A stretch of DNA of 64,000 nucleotides, from positions 118,981,771 to 119,045,770 of the forward strand of contig NC_083346.1 of NCBI RefSeq assembly GCF_019175385.1. Direction: 5' to 3'. A model generated the notes under the pieces. That model searched no databases and was not told the DNA's origin. It saw only the letters and a program-made list of their open reading frames with translations. The position numbers and the translations under genes were made by a program. This document shows, piece after piece, positions 11,264-22,258 of this stretch; position 1 is the first letter of the stretch; every line of letters begins with the position of its first letter. The DNA comes from Lycium barbarum. Taxonomy: Eukaryota > Streptophyta > Magnoliopsida > Solanales > Solanaceae.

Positions 11264-11294
<31 letters not shown>
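11264..11294. repeat. 31-nt poly(T) run (poly(A) in element sense)
   Basis: An uninterrupted run of 31 T on the plus strand, directly before the first, diverged copy of array B. The length may be affected by sequencing or assembly error. Confidence 0.85.
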
Positions 11295-11297
11295 CAA

Positions 11298-12180
11298 AAT
11301 GGCGAGACCGAGCCTACATAGGCTGCCTACGTATCCCACTAGGGGAATCAGGTCGAGTGTAGTTCAAATTACAAGCCAAACTGCGATTGGGGAGAATAAA
11401 ATGATGTGACCGAGGCCTATGCGGGCCGCCTACGTATCCCCCATGGGAATCAGGTTAGGCGTAGTTCATATTACAAGCAAAATAAAATTGGAATTTTGAA
11501 GTGATGTGACCGAGGCCTATGCGGGCCGCCTACGTATCCCCCATGGGAATCAGGTCAGGCGTAGTTCATATTACAAGCAAAATAAAATTGGAATTTTGAA
11601 GTGATGTGACCGAGGCCTATGCGGGCCGCCTACGTATCCCCCATGGGAATCAGGTCAGGCGTAGTTCATAATTACAAGCCAAACTGCGATTGGGGAGAAT
11701 AAAATGATGTGACCGAGGCCTATGCGGGCCGGCTACGTATCCCCCATGGGAATCAGGTTAGGCGTAGTTCATATTACAAGCAAAATAAAATTGGAATTTT
11801 GAAGTGATGTGACCGAGGCCTATGCGGGCCGCCTACGTATCCCCCATGGGAATCAGGTCAGGCGTAGTTCATAATACAAGCCAAACTGCGATTGGGGAGA
11901 ATAAAATGATGTGACCGAGGCCTATGCGGGCCGCCTACGTATCCCCCATGGGAATCAGGTTAGGCGTAGTTCATATTACAAGCAAAATAAAATTGGAATT
12001 TTGAAGTGATGTGACCGAGGCCTATGCGGGCCGCCTACGTATCCCCCATGGGAATCAGGTCAGGCGTAGTTCATATTACAAGCAAAATAAAATTGGAATT
12101 TTGAAGTGATGTGACCGAGGCCTATGCGGGCCGCCTACGTATCCCCCATGGGAATCAGGTCAGGCGTAGTTCATATTACA
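11298..12180 (-). repeat. Ogre tandem array B: ~101-bp units
   Basis: Nine units, the first diverged and eight nearly identical, recur every 100-102 bp. Each contains GACCGAGGCCTATGCGGGCC, CTACGTATCCCCCATGGGAA and GGCGTAGTTCATA-type words. The units alternate between two subtypes that differ in the final third: one ends GCAAAATAAAATTGGAATTT, the other CCAAACTGCGATTGGGGAGA. The array lies 135 bp from the integrase stop and is unrelated in sequence to array A. There is no coding role. Confidence 0.9.
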
Positions 12181-12314
12181 AACGAAAGGATATTGATTGG
12201 AATTATACCCAAAAGACCTAAACTGATATAGGTTTGTCATGCATCCCGCCACGGGGAGTAGTGTCATTACATGAATAAGTGTTGCGGGATATTACATACA
12301 AATAAAGAAGGCTT

Positions 12315-13559
12315 CTAAATATAATATCTCTTGACGGCATCTGCGTTGATAGCTTTCGGCCAAATTTCGCCATCCATTTCTGCTAGGATTAACGCTCCTC
12401 CAGTCAATACTCGATGAACCATATAAGGTCCCTGCCAGTTAGGTGCAAATTTTCCTTTAGATTCATCTTGACATGGGAATATGCGTTTCAGTACCAATTG
12501 CCCCGTTTTGAATTGCCTCGGTCTTACTTTCTTGTTGAAAGCTCTGGCCATTCTATTCTGATAAAGTTGTCCATGACAAACGGCATTCAATCTCTTTCCA
12601 TCAATGAGCATCAATTGTTCGTATCGATTCTGCGTCCACTTAGCGTCACTTAACTCAGCTTCTTGGATGATTCTCAAAGAGGGTATTTCTACCTCAGCAG
12701 GTAACACCGCTTCTGTCCCGTAGACCAAAAGATAGGGTGTTGCCCCTGTTGAAGTTCTCACGGTAGTGCGATACCCGAGAAGAGCTAACGGCAGTTTCTC
12801 GTGCCAATGCTTGTAATTATCGATCATCTTCCTCAGTATTCTCTTGATGTTTTTATTGGCTGCTTCAACTGCCCCATTCATCTGAGGGCGATAAGGAGTG
12901 GAATTGCGATGAGTAATCTTGAAGGTATCGCAAATCTCCTGCATTAGACCACTGTTAAGGTTAGCGCCGTTATCCGTTATGATTGACTCCGGGACTCCGA
13001 ATCGGCAAATAATGTTGCTCCGAACGAAATCCGCTACCACCTTCTTTGTTACCGACTTATGTGAAGATGCTTCCACCCACTTTGTGAAATAATCAATGGC
13101 TACCAAAATGAACCTGTGCCCATTCGATGCTGCTGGCTCGATAGGACCGATGACATCCATACCCCAACTTGCGAAAGGCCACGGAGAACTTGTCACATTT
13201 AATTCATTTGGCGGAACTCGAATCAAATCACCATGAATCTGACATCGGTGACACTTCTGCACAAAACGGATACAATCGGACTCCATAGTCATCCAGAAAT
13301 AGCCTGCGCGAAGGATCTTCTTAGCCAGTGTAAAGCCATTCATATGAGGCCCACATGTGCCGCCATGCACTTCTTCAATCAAACGAGCCGCTTCTTTAGC
13401 GTCAACACATCTTAATAATCCTAACTCCGGAGTCCTCCTATACAGGATTTCTCCGCTTAGGAAGAAATGGTTTGCTAATCTCCGAAGCGTTTTCTTCTGA
13501 ACACTAGTTACCCCTTCCGGATAGTCTCCGGTCTTAAGATATTTGTTAATGTCGTAGTA
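12315..13559 (-). CDS. Ogre integrase (downstream of in-frame stop)
   Basis: Integrase inserts the cDNA copy into the host genome. The frame is continuous with RT but follows an in-frame TAG at 13562-13560; the first ATG after it is at 13382. Visible in order: the HHCC zinc-binding module (the H in EEVHGG, the H in GPHMNG, then KCHRC), the catalytic core with D in MDVIGP, D in TDNGAN and E in VEAANK, and a C-terminal DNA-binding part ending in KRYYI. All three acidic catalytic residues are present and no frameshift was seen. Without readthrough the integrase would not be made from the polyprotein. The residues just before the ATG still look like normal linker sequence, so the stop is young. 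Confidence 0.9.
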   Translation of the reverse strand, partial: YYDINKYLKTGDYPEGVTSVQKKTLRRLANHFFLSGEILYRRTPELGLLRCVDAKEAARLIEEVHGGTCGPHMNGFTLAKKILRAGYFWMTMESDCIRFVQKCHRCQIHGDLIRVPPNELNVTSSPWPFASWGMDVIGPIEPAASNGHRFILVAIDYFTKWVEASSHKSVTKKVVADFVRSNIICRFGVPESIITDNGANLNSGLMQEICDTFKITHRNSTPYRPQMNGAVEAANKNIKRILRKMIDNYKHWHEKLPLALLGYRTTVRTSTGATPYLLVYGTEAVLPAEVEIPSLRIIQEAELSDAKWTQNRYEQLMLIDGKRLNAVCHGQLYQNRMARAFNKKVRPRQFKTGQLVLKRIFPCQDESKGKFAPNWQGPYMVHRVLTGGALILAEMDGEIWPKAINADAVKRYYI

Positions 13560-13562
13560 CTA
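13560..13562 (-). other. In-frame TAG separating RT/RNase H from integrase
   Basis: TAG on the minus strand. Sense codons in the same frame continue for about 60 codons up to the integrase ATG and encode plausible linker sequence. The codon sits where related elements commonly have tryptophan, so a single G-to-A change explains it. The bases that follow do not resemble the known tobamovirus-type readthrough context. Confidence 0.85.
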
Positions 13563-15765
13563 AGGTTCCCCATCAGGCTCTTCGTCCACATAGAAGCAAT
13601 GTGCATGTTGATCGTGCACGTTTATCTTGATAGGATCTATGCGGTTCTTGTCTGGATGCTGAATCATAGAAGACAACGTGGCCAAAGCATCAGCGAACTC
13701 GTTCTGTGTCCTTGGAACGTGTTTGAATTCGACCTTAATGAATCTCTTACACAAATCCTTTACGCAGTGCAAGTACGGAAGTATCTTCCCGTTCTTAGTT
13801 GTCCATTCGCCTCGCACTTGATGAACCAGCAAGTCTGAATCGCCTATAACCAGAAGCTCTTGTATATGCATGTCAGCTGCCATTCTGAGGCCGAGAATAC
13901 AAGCCTCATATTCTGCCATATTGTTGGTACACGGGAACTTGATTTTGGCTGAAATGGGATAGTGCTGGCCTGACTCTGAAATCAAAACTGCTCCAATGCC
14001 GACCCCTTTAGAATTTGCCGCCCCGTCGAAGAACAGCCTCCACCCCGGGTACTCTTCTGCGATGCCTTCCCCGATGAACAACACTTCTTCATCCGGGAAA
14101 TAAGTTTTAAGGGGTATGTATTCCTTGTCCACAGGATTCTCTGCAAGATGATCAGCTATCGCCTGCCCTTTGACAGCCTTTTGAGTAACATACACAATGT
14201 CAAACTCGCTCAACAACATTTGCCACTTAGCTAGCTTCCCCGTAGGCATAGGCTTCTGGAAGATGTACTTGAGTGGGTCCATCCTCGAAATGAGGTAAGT
14301 AGTATATGCAGACAAATAATGTCTCAACTTCTGTGCAACCCATGTCAAAGCACAACAGGTGCGTTCCAATAACGTATACCGTGCCTCGTAAGGTGTGAAC
14401 TTTTTACTCAAGTAATATATCGCTCGCTCCTTCTTTCCTGTCTCATCATGCTGTCCTAATACACACCCAAAAGCATTTTCTGATACGGACAAATACAATA
14501 ACAAAGGTCTTCCAGCTTCTGGAGGCACCAAAACAGGCGGGCTAGACAAATACTCTTTGATTTTGTCAAAGGCCCTTTGGCAATCTTCAGTCCATTTGGT
14601 AGGAGCATCCTTCCTCAATAACTTGATTATTGGTTCACATATCACCGTTGATTGTGCTATAAATCGGCTGATGTAGTTGAGGCGCCCGAGGAAACTCATC
14701 ACATCTTTCCGACTCTTTGGAGCGGGCAATTCCTGAATGGTTTTTATCTTCGAGGGATCTAACTCTATGCCTCTTCTGCTCACAATAAAACCCAACAATT
14801 TCCCTGCAGGTACTCCAAATGCACATTTTGCGGGGTTCAACTTCAGATTATATCGCCTCAACCTGTCGAAGAACTTTCTTAAATCCGTTAGATGGTCTGA
14901 GCTCTTTCGTGATTTGATGATGATATCATCCACATAGACTTCAATCTCTTTATGGATCATATCATGGAAAATGGTGGTCATGGCTCTCATGTAGGTAGCT
15001 CCTGCGTTTTTGAGCCCGAAAGGCATCACCCGATAGTAGTACACCCCCCAAGGTGTGATGAATGCTGTTTTCTCTGCATCTTCCTCATTCATTAGGATTT
15101 GATGATATCCTGCGTAGCAATCAACGAAAGACTGCAACTCATGCTTTGCACAATTATCAATAAGCATATGAATATTCGGGAGGGGAAAGTCGTCTTTTGG
15201 ACTGGCTTTGTTGAGATCTCGGTAATCCACGCACACTCTAACTTTGCCATCCTTCTTAGGCACGGGAACGATATTGGCTAGCCAAGTGGGGTACATCGTA
15301 GTTCGTATGACCTTTGCATCGAACTGTTTAGAGATCTCCTCCTTGATTTTCAAACTCAAGTCTGATTTAATGTTTCTTTTCTTTTGCTTTATCGGAGGAC
15401 AGGATGGATCAAGAGACAACTTGTGCGAAACAATGTCAGTGCTTAATCCGGGCATATCATCATAAGACCAGGCGAACACATCTATGTACTCTTTCAAAAG
15501 TTTGATCAATTTCTCTCTCTGTGACGGAGTTAAGTGGACGCTGATTCTTACTTCCATCATGATTTTTGAATTACCCAAATTTATGATTTCTGTTTCATCC
15601 AAATTTGGTTTTGGCTTATTTTCAAAATATTCATAATCTTTAGTTAATCCTTCAGGTCGCATATCTTCTTCGCATTCTTCATCATCTTGTTCGGCATTTC
15701 CTACGGGCTCGCTCGTTTCACTATGTGTCATATTCGAGGTATCAGCAGATCTATTAATTTGACTG
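13560..15765 (-). CDS. Ogre reverse transcriptase with two RNase H domains
   Basis: Copies the element RNA into DNA and degrades the RNA strand. After the putative splice acceptor at 15766, the frame runs through the RT fingers/palm (VRVCVDYRDLNKASPKDDFP), the catalytic YVDD box (VYVDDIIIKS) and the thumb. Then follows a Ty3-type RNase H (LYLSVSENAFGCVLG to LRHYLS) and a second, archaeal-like RNase H. The second has D in FFDGAA, E in EYEACI, D in GDSDLL and D in FADALA. A second RNase H of this kind is a known mark of the Tat lineage. Unspliced, the open frame would extend to 15836 through intron-derived hydrophobic residues, which are probably not translated. The domain ends in the TAG at 13560. 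Confidence 0.93.
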
Positions 15766-15943
15766 CTGAAAATAAAAGAAAAATTGATTAAATAAAGATG
15801 GAAAACATAAATAAAAGCATGGCTGGAAAATTGCATTTAAACTTCAATAGTTGGGAGGCAAAACAACAAAAGCATAGGCACGATTCAAGCCTCAATTTTG
15901 AATCGTGTCTGTTTCATAAAATACTGAATACAGTTTTGTCTAC
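15766..15943 (-). other. Putative 178-bp intron between pro and RT
   Basis: On the minus strand the donor GTAGAC follows CTTG at 15944, and a pyrimidine-rich TTCTTTTATTTTCAG acceptor ends at 15766. The donor lies one base into the last sense codon of the pro frame, and its TAG is the pro stop. Removing exactly these 178 bases joins two nucleotides of one codon with the third and continues in the RT frame (phase 2). Ogre elements are known for a spliced intron at exactly this place, so splicing would regulate the Gag-Pro to Gag-Pro-Pol ratio. Confidence 0.8.
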
Positions 15944-18900
15944 CAAGACTCCCGAAGAAACGGGGGCAGGGTACAAGTCCAATTGTTCAGGCGACATCCT
16001 GGCTCTGCAACCCGGATAGTCGGGTCTTCGGAACATCCACTTGAAACCATGTTGCACTCTGCTTCTCCTTCAATGATGAATAAGTTCTTAAAATTTTCTA
16101 GGAGGTCGTCTTCCAGCTTTTCTTCTGACGCCTGGGCAGCGGAATCCCTGAGAAATGATTGATTCAGGGGCGGAACAGGCTTCGGCAAGGGACTAGCACT
16201 TCTTCTTTTGAGACTGGCTAAAGCAATCTCCTCAGGGGTGGGCTCATATCCGAGACCGAAAGTATGGTTGTGTCCGGGCAGTTGGATTGGTTCCACAATC
16301 CCATTCGAATTCAAACCGAGGCCTTGACCGGGTCGGAAACCGTTCTTCAGCATTTCCCATGCCACCATCATAAGCGCTTGTGGCAATTTTATTTTCCCTG
16401 CTTGAACAGCACACACAATCTCTTTGATGTGGAAAACAGATCCGTCTAGTCTTTCCACACTCTCAATAGGAGGAATCGAAACTTCCGGGTAGAGGGAATT
16501 GTTGCCTTCTCCATGGATTACCACTTCCTGATGATTCCACACGAACTTCAAACTCTGATGCAAAGTGGAAGGGACCGCACCAGCCATGTGGATCCATGGT
16601 CTCCCAATCAGCAAGTTGTAACTAGTAGATATGTCCATTACTTGGAATTTCACCATGAACTCCACAGGCCCAATCTCTAGAAATAAATCGATCTCTCCGA
16701 CAACCTCTCTTCGGGCTCCGTCAAAACCTGTGACACTGACCTGACTGCCGTGGAGTTTCCCAACATCGATCCCTAAAGCTCGTAGAGTAACGACAGGACA
16801 TATATTCACAGCTGAACCCCCGTCGACCAATACTTTGGAGATGAACTTATCCCTGCATCTGATAGTAATGTTTAATGCCTTGTTATGCCCCAAACCTTCA
16901 GGTGGCAGCTCGTCATTATGAAAAGAGACCCGGTGGGCCTCGAGGATCTCCCCTACCATAGCCGACAATTTTTCACTGGAAGTCTCGGCCGGAACATAGG
17001 CTTCATTCAGTATTTTCACTAAAGCACTCCTATGAGCTTCAGAACTCATCAATAATGCGAATAAGGAAATTTGAGCTGGCGTTTTCTTCAGCTGTTCTAC
17101 AACAGAGTATTCCTTCGTCGGCATTTTCCTCCAGAATTCTTCGACTTCAGCGTCTGTAATAGTTTTCTTCGAGCCATTCTCCTTGCTTGGCGCCCCTCGT
17201 GCCACCTCTTCGGGGGCATAGCATCGTCCAGATCTAGTTATCCCGGTGGCAACGGTTTCTACAACTATTCTTCCTTTTTCTTTGTCCTTTACCCCGGATT
17301 GATAGTCCCAGGGGACCGTTTTGGTGCTGTGAGAAGGTGCTGGGGCAACGAAAGCTGTGATCTTGGGCCTTGGAGTGAGTACTTCGAACGGGGCCCTCAT
17401 TTGAACTGTGATTACGGGAGCAACACAAGCTGACGATTCGACCTTATCTCTTTTCTTAACCGGGACGATGGTCCCCTCCAGATTGTAATCTTCATCAATA
17501 GTGATCATGTGCGCATCTGCATTGCAGTGATTCGGTAACGGATTGTTGTTTATGTTCGGGGGAGCTTCCTTAAGCTGTATGACTCCTTCCTTGATTAATG
17601 CCTCAACTCTATCCTTGAGAGCAAAACAGTTTCCAGTATCATGCCCTGCAATTCCCGAATGATATGCACAATGTTTAGTCTCGTCATACCATCCTGGGAT
17701 AGGATCAGGAGTTCTTCCTTGAATTGGTTGGAGTATCCCTGCCATTTTCAGCCTCTCGTACAGTTGGGCTAAAGGCTCGGCTAATGGTGTGTAAGTTCTG
17801 GTTGGTCTTCTTTCAACATTTGGGCGTGGTCTAGGGGTGTTTTGTGGGCGGTTTGGTGAATGGTACTGGGGTTGCGTTGCATAGGTTGGACGGTGTTGTG
17901 TTGGGTTTTGGTAGGAAGGGGTTCGAGGTGAATAATATGCTGGCTGAGTGTGATAGACGGGAAGAGGGGTAGGTGGGGGTTGGTAATAAGGCTGAGGTGT
18001 TTGAGTGTACTGGCTGTAGTGCGAGGGCTGAGGTGAGAAATGTTGGTGGGTTGATTTTTGGGTTGGTTTTTTATCTTGGACGGCCATGACTGGGGATACT
18101 CCGTCTCTCTTCTTCTTAGCAGGGTCTGCCTGAATGGCCTTACTTGTGGCCTGCAAAGCCGCAAGATTTGTAACTCTCCCTGTTTTAATTCCTTCTTCTA
18201 TGAAGTCCCCCATCCTGATGACTTCAGCAAACTTCTGCCCAATGACACTTAACATTCTCTCATAATATGTGGGGTCCTTTAGAGATTGTACGAAAAGCAT
18301 CGTCATTTCACTCTCTGCCATTGGAGGTTGGACTTTTGCGGCTTCCGCTCTCCAGCGTATAGCATATTCCCGGAAAGTTTCTGTCGATTTTCTCTCCAGC
18401 TTCATCAAATAGAACCGATCTGGGACAGTCTCGGTGTTGAATCTGAACCTGTCCATGAATTCCTGGGCCATATCTCCCCAACTGTGCCATCTCTGCGGGT
18501 CTTGGTACGTATACCAATCGAGTGCTTCTCCTGTTAGACTCCTTATAAATAGTTTCATTCGGATGGCCTGATCTTTACCCACTCCGACAAGCTTATCGCA
18601 ATATGATCTCAAATGGGCCCGAGGGTTTCCCTTCCCGTCGAACATGTCAAACTTTGGCACTTTATACCCAGCGGGTAACTCAACGTCAGGGTGAATGCAC
18701 AGATCTTCATATTCCAGCCCTTCACCTCCTCTATTGGTCTGGATATTTCTGACGGCTTCTCTCAGACTGCGAAGCTCTTTTGCCACATCTTCGTCTGCCC
18801 TTGCCCTGGCCTCCCTTTCTAATTCTTCGTAAGGGTCAACCTCTGGGTGCTGCAAAGCCTGCATCTGGGTCGTGAAAGGTTGAGCTTCTGCCACATATTG

Positions 18901-19608
18901 CGTGTTATGACTAGCAATACGTGCCAGTGGGGTAGGATGAACCGCTTGGTAATTTTGGGTATGTGGATTAATTTGGGTAACTGTAGGTTGAGGAATGTAA
19001 GGGGTAGTGAAAGGTTGTGAATTGGTTTGTTGGAAGTTAATTTGCTGGAAGTTGGCTTGTTGCTGGTCATTTGGTTGCGAGGTAGTTTGTTGTATGTTGG
19101 CTTGTTGTGGGATAGTTTGTTGTTGGATAGTTTGTTGTGGGATGGTTGGTTGTGGGTGGATCTGGTGTGGAATGGTTTGTTGTGGATTTGACTGTTGTGA
19201 GGCAGATTGTTGGTTAGTTTGTTGGGGGTTGGAGGTATTTGGATGGACTGTGTAAAGTGGAAGGTTTGAGGGAGAAGGTTGTGGTGCGGGTGAATCGACA
19301 GGCGAAAAGGATGGTGGAATTGTTGTGTTTGTTCTTTGTTCAGGGTGAGGGGCGTTCAGAGTGATGGACAGATTGGTGAGATTTCGCAGTCGCTCGATTT
19401 CGGTCTGCATATTGGCCATTTGCTGCAACAATTGGGCAATGAGTTCATCATTTCCCCCTCCTGAAGCCTCAGGTTCCTCTCTCGGAAGACTGACGAGTCC
19501 CAAGCCAGTCTGTTCGGATGCCCCTGAATCATTCATGTTGCCGGATGTTCGAGCTTTTGATCTCGTGAAGTATGGGTGGTCTGCCAGTTCACAGTCAACA
19601 CGAATCAA
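15944..19608 (-). CDS. Ogre gag-protease polyprotein
   Basis: Unspliced product of 1,222 residues (stop at 15940-15942). Starts at ATG 19608. Visible in order: a short coiled-coil segment (about 55-80), a Gln/Asn/Thr/Pro-rich low-complexity region (about 95-230), the retrotransposon Gag core with ALDWYTYQDPQRWHSW near residue 360, a second Pro/Tyr-rich segment, and a zinc-knuckle-like Cys/His cluster (CAYHSGIAGHDTGNC, about 645-660). The protease has its active-site motif VDGGSAVN near 927 and LLIGRPWI later. A G-patch-like segment (GFRPGQGLGL, about 1,090) follows. DGG in place of DTG or DSG is normal for this lineage. No stops or frameshifts were seen. Confidence 0.93.
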
Positions 19609-20021
19609 CCTCTGGGGGATAGTAAGAAAAAATAGACCTTTTTCGAATGAAGAAGCTGTATTAGTACGGTGCGAATGATTGCTGTTTAAAATAATACGGA
19701 GATTTAGCAGATAATGTTGAAATAATCACATACTGCATATCAAATAAGCACATATTGCGTAGCAAACATACACTGAATAGCAAACAAACATATTGCAAAC
19801 AAACATATATTGAATAGCAAACAAACATATCGGAAGGAAATCGATGCGTCCTATTATGCAAGGGACCTTTTATGCCAAAGGTAGGCCTAGTGTGGATTTG
19901 AAGGATAACATATGTAGTTATGTGTCATTCCAGTGTGCTATTAATTGAAGTCCCAAAACGAATACAATGTTTAAAATCCCAATGCAAAAGAAATTATTAC
20001 AATTGCTACTGAACAAGTTAA
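19609..20021 (-). other. Ogre ORF1-gag spacer
   Basis: About 410 bp between the ORF1 stop and the gag start. About 19735-19840 contains irregular repeats of ACAAACATAT and AATAGCAAACA words on the plus strand. No gene. Confidence 0.5.
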
Positions 20022-21611
20022 CTAAAATGCAGATGGCCCTTCGTTGCTCTTGAGTCTCTTGGTTGCCCGAATTGACTGATCAATCTTTCGGCGATTCTGG
20101 GCAAGGTATGACATGGCTAAAACACCCCCTGTTTTGATGCCTTCTTTGATACAGGTATCACCCTGCTCAGCCAGAAGTGTGTCCAGCTCTTGCATGCTTT
20201 GCTCGTAACTAAGTGCTTGCTGCTTCCAATTCTCTGCTTCCCTTTCCTTTTCCTTAAGTTGCGCATGATGCTCGGCTTCAAAAACAAGATTTTTCTTACG
20301 CAATTGTCGAAGTAAAATGCATGCTTCGGCTTCCCCATCCTTAATCCGATCTTTCAGACTAACGCCGGGTTTGATTGATTCCTCCAAATCAGCGGCCAGC
20401 CATTCCATATAGTTGTCCTCGCATCCAGCTTGATATCTATTCGGCTCAACTGAATCTGCTTTCATAGTTTCCCTCAGTTTCCACATGCGGATAACCTCCT
20501 TTAAAAAAGGGATTTTCCCTTCCTTGTAATCAGCTCGGTAATAGTCCATATCTGCCACTAAAGGTATGTTTTGCTTTCTTCCCGATTGCCTCAAAGTTCT
20601 TAGTGGGGCGTAAGGTTGCAGGCTTTGAAGTCCCATCAGAATTAAGAATGGTATAACCCTCGTTCTAAACACCAAACTCTCGGATGGAAACCAACTAAAC
20701 ATCCATTGAATTGAATCGTCGTTCAAATGGCTAAGAAATTCTACCCACTCTTTTACACATTTTGGCTTTTCAAATGGTCTACTCGTTAAGATAGCGCTTG
20801 GAACGTGACCTAGAATGTGATTTTCACCCGTTGGCTTTCGAAATGATAGACTCCCGTTGACTTTCTGAAGATGTTCCATCAACCAAATCTGTAGAAGCAA
20901 GTTGCATCCCTCGAAATGCTTATACCCGTGCTTACAGCGTTCTAATGCTCGGTAGATGTCTGCCACGACCATAGGGACCAGAGTATAGTGTTTCCCATCG
21001 ATGCCACCAAAAATAGCCTTAGTTACAATAACAAGATGGGTGTGAATGTCCTTTGTGGTTCCTTTAGGAAATACTATAGTCCCTAAAAGACATAGTGCGA
21101 AAGCGAAGCACCGTTTCTGTTTCCAGGAGTCATATGAGGAGAATTCATCCTGATGATCAACGAAGCTCTTTTGATAACCGAATCTGTGATATAAATACTC
21201 GAGTGGTATCATAGACTTTTTCAAACATTCTACGCCTTTACCTTCTCGGAACCCGAAGCTGTCAGCAAATTCTTTTGGTGAAGGTTGCCTCGGGATAATC
21301 ATGCCACAATTTTGCCATTTCCTTGGTTTACGTAGTAGCGCCACATTTTCTATATAGCCTCCTATTTCCTCTAACAACGGAGTCATCTCAATGTTGCCAA
21401 ATCTAAACACCATCCTCTTTTCATCCCAAAACACAGTTGCAGCCTCGATGACGTCTCTATAGGGCTGGATATCCATCAAAGACGGTAAGTGTCCCAATGC
21501 TCCACGCACAACCCGCTGTCCGTAATCTCCTAAATCAATCCACCATGCTTTTAGTTGGGGAGGGACGCTCAAAACCATACTGAATCTCGGATAGGCATTA
21601 TGTTGACTCAT
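20022..21611 (-). CDS. Ogre ORF1 protein (DUF7745-like, unknown function)
   Basis: 529 residues ahead of gag, a position and size typical of the extra ORF1 of Ogre elements. The N-terminal half has the family pattern LKAWWIDLG, LGHLPSLMDI, ATVFWDEKRMVFRFGNIEMT and PLLEEIGGYI. I associate this with the plant DUF7745/aminotransferase-like mobile-domain group; the match is by memory, not by search. The C-terminal part (about 430-500) is rich in Glu, Lys and Gln and looks like a coiled coil. There is no signal peptide or membrane segment and no internal stop. Its role in the replication cycle is not established. Confidence 0.8.
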   Translation of the reverse strand: MSQHNAYPRFSMVLSVPPQLKAWWIDLGDYGQRVVRGALGHLPSLMDIQPYRDVIEAATVFWDEKRMVFRFGNIEMTPLLEEIGGYIENVALLRKPRKWQNCGMIIPRQPSPKEFADSFGFREGKGVECLKKSMIPLEYLYHRFGYQKSFVDHQDEFSSYDSWKQKRCFAFALCLLGTIVFPKGTTKDIHTHLVIVTKAIFGGIDGKHYTLVPMVVADIYRALERCKHGYKHFEGCNLLLQIWLMEHLQKVNGSLSFRKPTGENHILGHVPSAILTSRPFEKPKCVKEWVEFLSHLNDDSIQWMFSWFPSESLVFRTRVIPFLILMGLQSLQPYAPLRTLRQSGRKQNIPLVADMDYYRADYKEGKIPFLKEVIRMWKLRETMKADSVEPNRYQAGCEDNYMEWLAADLEESIKPGVSLKDRIKDGEAEACILLRQLRKKNLVFEAEHHAQLKEKEREAENWKQQALSYEQSMQELDTLLAEQGDTCIKEGIKTGGVLAMSYLAQNRRKIDQSIRATKRLKSNEGPSAF

Positions 21612-22237
21612 GGCTACCTGCGTTCACGAATGGTTAGTTCTACCTAACTAGCACAGGGTCCACATAACACACATTCATCCTTCAAATCAATGCATATACC
21701 ATGATGATTGTCGCTCGGGGTCGTAGACCCACTCGGACGTTTGGAAAAGGTTTACTAATGGACTTAATACACCTTGGGTATTAAGTCTCCTAGGCTCGTG
21801 CATGTCTTATAAAAGGCTTTGGTTTAGCTCTATCTTAGGCTGATTAGGAGTTGGTTTCCTATGACGCAAGGTTCCCCCAAGCGGACAACTTGGGAGTGGA
21901 AAGTCTGTGGCCGTCGACTGCACCGCCGATCGACTAAATCCACAAGATCAATCCAGCTAAAGGGTAATTTTAGTAGTGCACGGCCGCGATCCGCGAAACC
22001 GCTTAAGTGTGTGAATTTGTGTGAATTTTCCAGGAGTGGAAGAAATATGAGCGGAATGCCAATTTAGGGAAAGCAGTAACACATTATTACATAGAAGATT
22101 TTACATAATAAAACAAAACACTTGAAAGAACATAAAAGAAACAAACAAGGCAACAATAAAGCAAGCATAAAGAAAACAACAAAATATCCAACAATTCAAT
22201 TATTAACCTAAATTTATTATGGTTAGAACCTAGAATA
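21612..22237 (-). other. Ogre 5' untranslated leader
   Basis: Sequence between the PBS and the ORF1 start. It contains a GC-richer, unusually structured block around 21700-21980 and no credible open frame. Confidence 0.5.
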
Positions 22238-22255
22238 TCCCCAGCAGAGTCGCCA
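22238..22255 (-). other. Ogre primer-binding site
   Basis: In element sense TGGCGACTCTGCTGGGGA begins three bases after the 5' LTR. It starts with TGG, the complement of a tRNA CCA end. Ogre elements are reported to use tRNA-Arg; I infer the same here but could not align the tRNA. Confidence 0.8.
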
Positions 22256-22258
22256 AGC

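Noticed and set aside
9470..12180. Regular repeat arrays resembling a CRISPR locus
   Set aside because: Units are contiguous, about 100 bp, with no unique spacers, inside a plant retrotransposon.
13560..13562. Programmed stop-codon readthrough between RT and integrase
   Set aside because: No known readthrough context follows the TAG, and the related-element pattern suggests a simple tryptophan-codon mutation; not fully excluded without other copies.
15766..15836. RT open frame starting at 15836
   Set aside because: The extra N-terminal residues are hydrophobic and fall in the pyrimidine-rich end of the putative intron; the spliced start is preferred.
12414..19678. Plus-strand open frames opposite gag, RT and integrase
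   Set aside because: Antisense shadows of conserved minus-strand coding sequence.
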